Assembly: GCF_041146395.1 (NCBI RefSeq)
Contig: NW_027182921.1
Location: forward strand, 170,001 to 234,000
Reading direction: 5' to 3'
Origin: Eulemur rufifrons
Lineage: Eukaryota; Chordata; Mammalia; Primates; Lemuridae
Length of the DNA: 64,000 nucleotides
The notes under the pieces: model-generated
What the model saw: the letters and a program-made list of their open reading frames with translations, nothing else
What the model was told of the DNA's origin: nothing
Databases searched by the model: none
Position numbers and translations under genes: made by a program
Shown here: in pieces, positions 61,161 to 64,000 of the stretch
How the letters are laid out: every line of letters starts with the position of its first letter
Numbering within the stretch: the first letter of the stretch is position 1

Positions 61161-62820
61161 TACCTTTAACAGATAACCCTAACCCTGAACATAACACCCA
61201 ACCCTGTTCCTATTTCTCCCCTTAACATGTAAACCTCATCGTGCGCCTAACTTTAACCTCTTATCCTAACGTTAATGCATAACACATTCCCTGAGAACAA
61301 CCCCTATCCCATAATTCTAAGCCTATCTCCTAGTCATCACTGGAACACCTAATCCCTAACCCTAATTCTAAACCGCTAACCCTAACCGGAACCCTACCTA
61401 CAACGCTAACACTGACTGTAACCCTTACTTCTAACCCCAACGCTATGCCTAACAAAAACCCTAACCCTTCACAAAAACCCCTAAGCCTTACGCTAACCCT
61501 TAACCCTAATCCTAATCCTAACCATTAAACCTAACCCTAGCTCTTAAAGCTAACCCTAAACCTTGCCCTCACGACTAGACCTAACCCTGGCACTAACCTA
61601 ACACCTAACACTAACCAGAACCCCTAAAGCTAACCCTGAACTCTATCCCTAACCCTAGCAGTAATCTTTAACCCTAAACCTAAGCCCAACCCATAACCCT
61701 AATCCTATCCTTTTACCCTAAAACTAACCCCTAAACCTAACCCCTATACCTAACCCTAACTCTAACCCCAATCCTAATTCTAACCATACCCCTTCATAAA
61801 ACACGAACTCCTAACCGCTAACCCTAACACTAACCAAAAACCCTAATCGCTAATCCCTAACCCTAACGCTTAACCTTTACCCTAACCTTTAACCCTCACC
61901 CTAATTCTTAACACTGACCCTAAGCTTAACCTTTAACTCTAAGCCTAACCCTTAACCCTACAGTAAGGAAGACCCTTAATGCTAATGGTATCCCTTATCC
62001 CTAACCCTAACACTACAGCTAAAAATAACCGTAACCTTTGATCCTTAAACCTAACCCCTAACACTTACTTTAACCCCAAACCCTAACCCTAATCCTAAGC
62101 CTTAAACCTAACCCTATCTCTTAACCCTAACCCTAGCCCTTACCCTAACGCCTAGATCTAACCCTAAATATAACCTCCCGCCTAATCCTAACCTTAAGCC
62201 TTAATGCTAACGCTAACCCTGAAACCTAAACCTACCTGTAACCCTTAACAGTAACCCTATCCGTGAACCTTAACGCTGAACCTAACCATTACCCGCACCC
62301 AAGCATTGAACCCTGACCCTAACCCTAATCCTTAATGATAACCCTAACACTAAACCCTAACCCTAAGCCCAACACTTAACCCTAATCCTATCCCTTAACC
62401 CTAACCCTAACCCTAACCCTAATGCTAACCGCTAAACGTAACCCTAACCGTGAACAGTAAACCTAACCCTAACCTCTAACACAAACCATAGCACATAAGT
62501 CTAACCCTAAAACTAACCCTAACCCTAACCCTAACCCTAAACCCTAACTCTTAACCTTAACCCTAACCATTAACTCTCACGCTAACTTTTAATCCTAACC
62601 CTAATCCTAATCTTCAACCCTAAACCTAACACTTAACCCTAACCCTGTACCAAACCCTAACCCCTCATCTTAACCCTAACCTTAAACCTCAACCCTAAAC
62701 CAAAGTGTAACCGTTAAATCTAAGAGTAACCTTTAACCCTAACCGTAATCCCTAAGCCTAAGCCCTCACCCTAACACTAAACTTCATCCTTAACCCTAAC
62801 CATAACCCTAACCCTAAATC
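61150..62820 (+). repeat. Degenerate telomere-like CCCTAA repeats, block 1
   Basis: Dense CCCTAA hexamers mixed with variants such as CCCCTAA, TTAACCCTAA, GCTAACC and CCTAATC. The longest perfect runs I found are four hexamers (62399-62422 and 62517-62540). The C-rich strand is the plus strand. No gene is seen. Confidence 0.93.
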
Positions 62821-62821
62821 T

Positions 62822-63030
62822 AATTCTCAGACTTCTTGCTTTCTTAGAGTTTAGAAAGCCTGCAATCCTCCCACGCCATGGGTGAAAGGAGGCTCTGCCA
62901 CAGTGTCCTGCATGAAACCCAGAGGCCCATACACTGCGTGCGGTAGAGTGGGTTCCCAGTGACCATCCCAGACACCTAACTTTGCCTCCTAGAGCATACA
63001 GGGCCCGTGCCCTAAGCATAAACCCTACCC
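62822..63030 (+). other. Subtelomeric spacer unit, most complete copy
   Basis: Non-telomeric insert within the CCCTAA repeats: ACTTCTTGCTTTCTTAGAG, AAGCCTGCAATCC, GCCATGGGTGAAAGGAGGC, TCCTGCATGAAACCC, then the part shared with 61043-61160. An 80-codon minus-strand frame across it is not supported as a gene. Confidence 0.8.
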
Positions 63031-63785
63031 CTCACCCATAAGCCTAACCCACAACATAACACCTAACCCTGATCCTACTGCTCACCTTAACAGGTAAACC
63101 TCACCATAACCCTAACTTTAACCCCATATCTTAACGTTAATGCATGACACCCTGAGAACAAGCCCTATACCGTCATTATAACCCTACCTCCTAGCTATAA
63201 CCATAACACCTAATCCCTAATTCTGAAACGCCAACCCTAACCTTAACCCGACCAACAACACTAACACTAACCCTAACCCCTTACCCTAATCCTACGCCTA
63301 AAAGTAACCCTAACCGTTGATCCTTAGTCATAACCCCTAACCTTAACCCTAACCCTTAACCCTATTCCCAATCCTAACCATTAAACATAACCCTAAATCT
63401 TAACCCTAACCCTAACCTTTACCCTAATGCCTAGAGATCTAACCCCAACACTGACCTACAGTTAACACTAACCCCAACCCCTAATGCTAACCTTAAACCT
63501 GAACCAAGCTCCTAACCCTTAACCCTAACAATATCCCTAACCCCTAGGCCTAACCCCAACTGCTAACCCTCTACCACACACCCTGAATCCTAACCCTATC
63601 ACTTAACCCTAACCCCTAAACCTAACGCTAACTCCAACCCTAAACCTTACCCTGGCCCCCTAACCCAGACTTAACACCTTACCCCTAACACTAACTCTAA
63701 CCCTAACCACTAATCTCTAGCACCTAACCCTGACTCGAAACCTAACCCCTAACACGAAAAACCCTAACCCCAACCCCAACCCTAA
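63030..63785 (+). repeat. Degenerate telomere-like CCCTAA repeats, block 2
   Basis: A second stretch of variant CCCTAA repeats. Its first ~300 bp match the start of block 1 in detail (GGTAAACCTCACC, TTAACGTTAATGCAT, CCCTGAGAACAA, ACACCTAATCCCTAA), which shows that spacer and repeats were duplicated together. Confidence 0.9.
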
Positions 63786-64000
63786 TTCTCACACTACTTC
63801 CATTCCCAGAGTGAAGCAAGCCTACAATACAGCCATGCCATGTGTGAGATGAGGCTCCGCCTGAGTCCTGCATGGAGGTCCTGTCCCAAGGCCCAGGGAA
63901 TGATGTTGTGCTTTCGTGGTGACTCCGACCGCACCCCTCTCACCGTAGATTAACCAGGTCCTGTGCCCTTAAACTGACCGCTAAAGCTAAGCCCTACCAC
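63785..64000 (+). other. Subtelomeric spacer unit, diverged copy at the window end
   Basis: Starts like the 62822 spacer (ATTCTCACACTACTTCC, AAGCCTACAATAC, GCCATGTGTGAGATGAGGC, GAGTCCTGCATG), then diverges (GGTCCTGTCCCAAGG, GTGCTTTCGTGG). It ends in CCAGGTCCTGTGCCCTTAA before telomere-like sequence resumes at the edge. Confidence 0.75.

Noticed and set aside
62777..63019. 80-codon minus-strand frame in the subtelomeric block
   Set aside because: It spans degenerate telomere repeats and the spacer, is not kept in the other spacer copies, and resembles no known protein.

Overview
This window looks like subtelomeric or heterochromatic DNA from a strepsirrhine primate, most likely a lemur. The single Alu (15089-15422) has the two-armed Alu layout, and its middle A-rich linker and right arm resemble lemur Alu copies. 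The other dispersed elements are a full-length primate-type L1 and a class II (betaretrovirus-like) endogenous retrovirus. There is no host protein-coding gene that I can support. The short open frames that recur every ~548 bp are translations of satellite DNA.

Layout. (1) A tandem satellite with a monomer of about 548 bp fills 1-2219, 8525-15088, 15423-30076 and 36344-61043. That is about 48 kb, or about 88 monomers. The left part (to ~14.3 kb) holds old, divergent monomers, each built around a palindrome of up to 53 bp. The right part (~14.3-61 kb) holds younger, homogenised subfamilies in which the palindrome is shortened or lost and a poly-T/GT tract has been gained. Parts of the young array are higher-order repeats: a 6-mer/8-mer block at ~45-55 kb and a 10-mer block at ~16-24 kb. 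(2) An L1 (2220-8524) interrupts the old array; its ORF1 is open and its ORF2 is broken. (3) An Alu interrupts the array at 15089-15422, in exactly the same place within the monomer as the L1. (4) A provirus (30077-36343) with a 6-bp target duplication interrupts the young array. It has LTRs, a primer-binding site matching tRNA-Ser, broken gag, dUTPase-protease, deleted pol, and an env remnant whose transmembrane half is open. (5) At 61043 the satellite stops abruptly and degenerate CCCTAA repeats run to the end of the window, with recurring ~200-bp non-telomeric spacers.

How it fits together. The satellite array expanded and homogenised from old left-hand monomers to young right-hand ones, and three retroelements used it as a landing site. 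The telomere-like block is in CCCTAA orientation on the right-hand side, so it does not cap the array as a right-end telomere would. It is either interstitial, or the true chromosome end lies to the left of the window. The most informative oddities are the monomer palindrome, the shared L1/Alu target site, the provirus's serine primer site, the covarying U5 hairpin that is duplicated together with primer-site sequence in the 3' LTR, and the contrast between similar LTRs and ruined internal genes.
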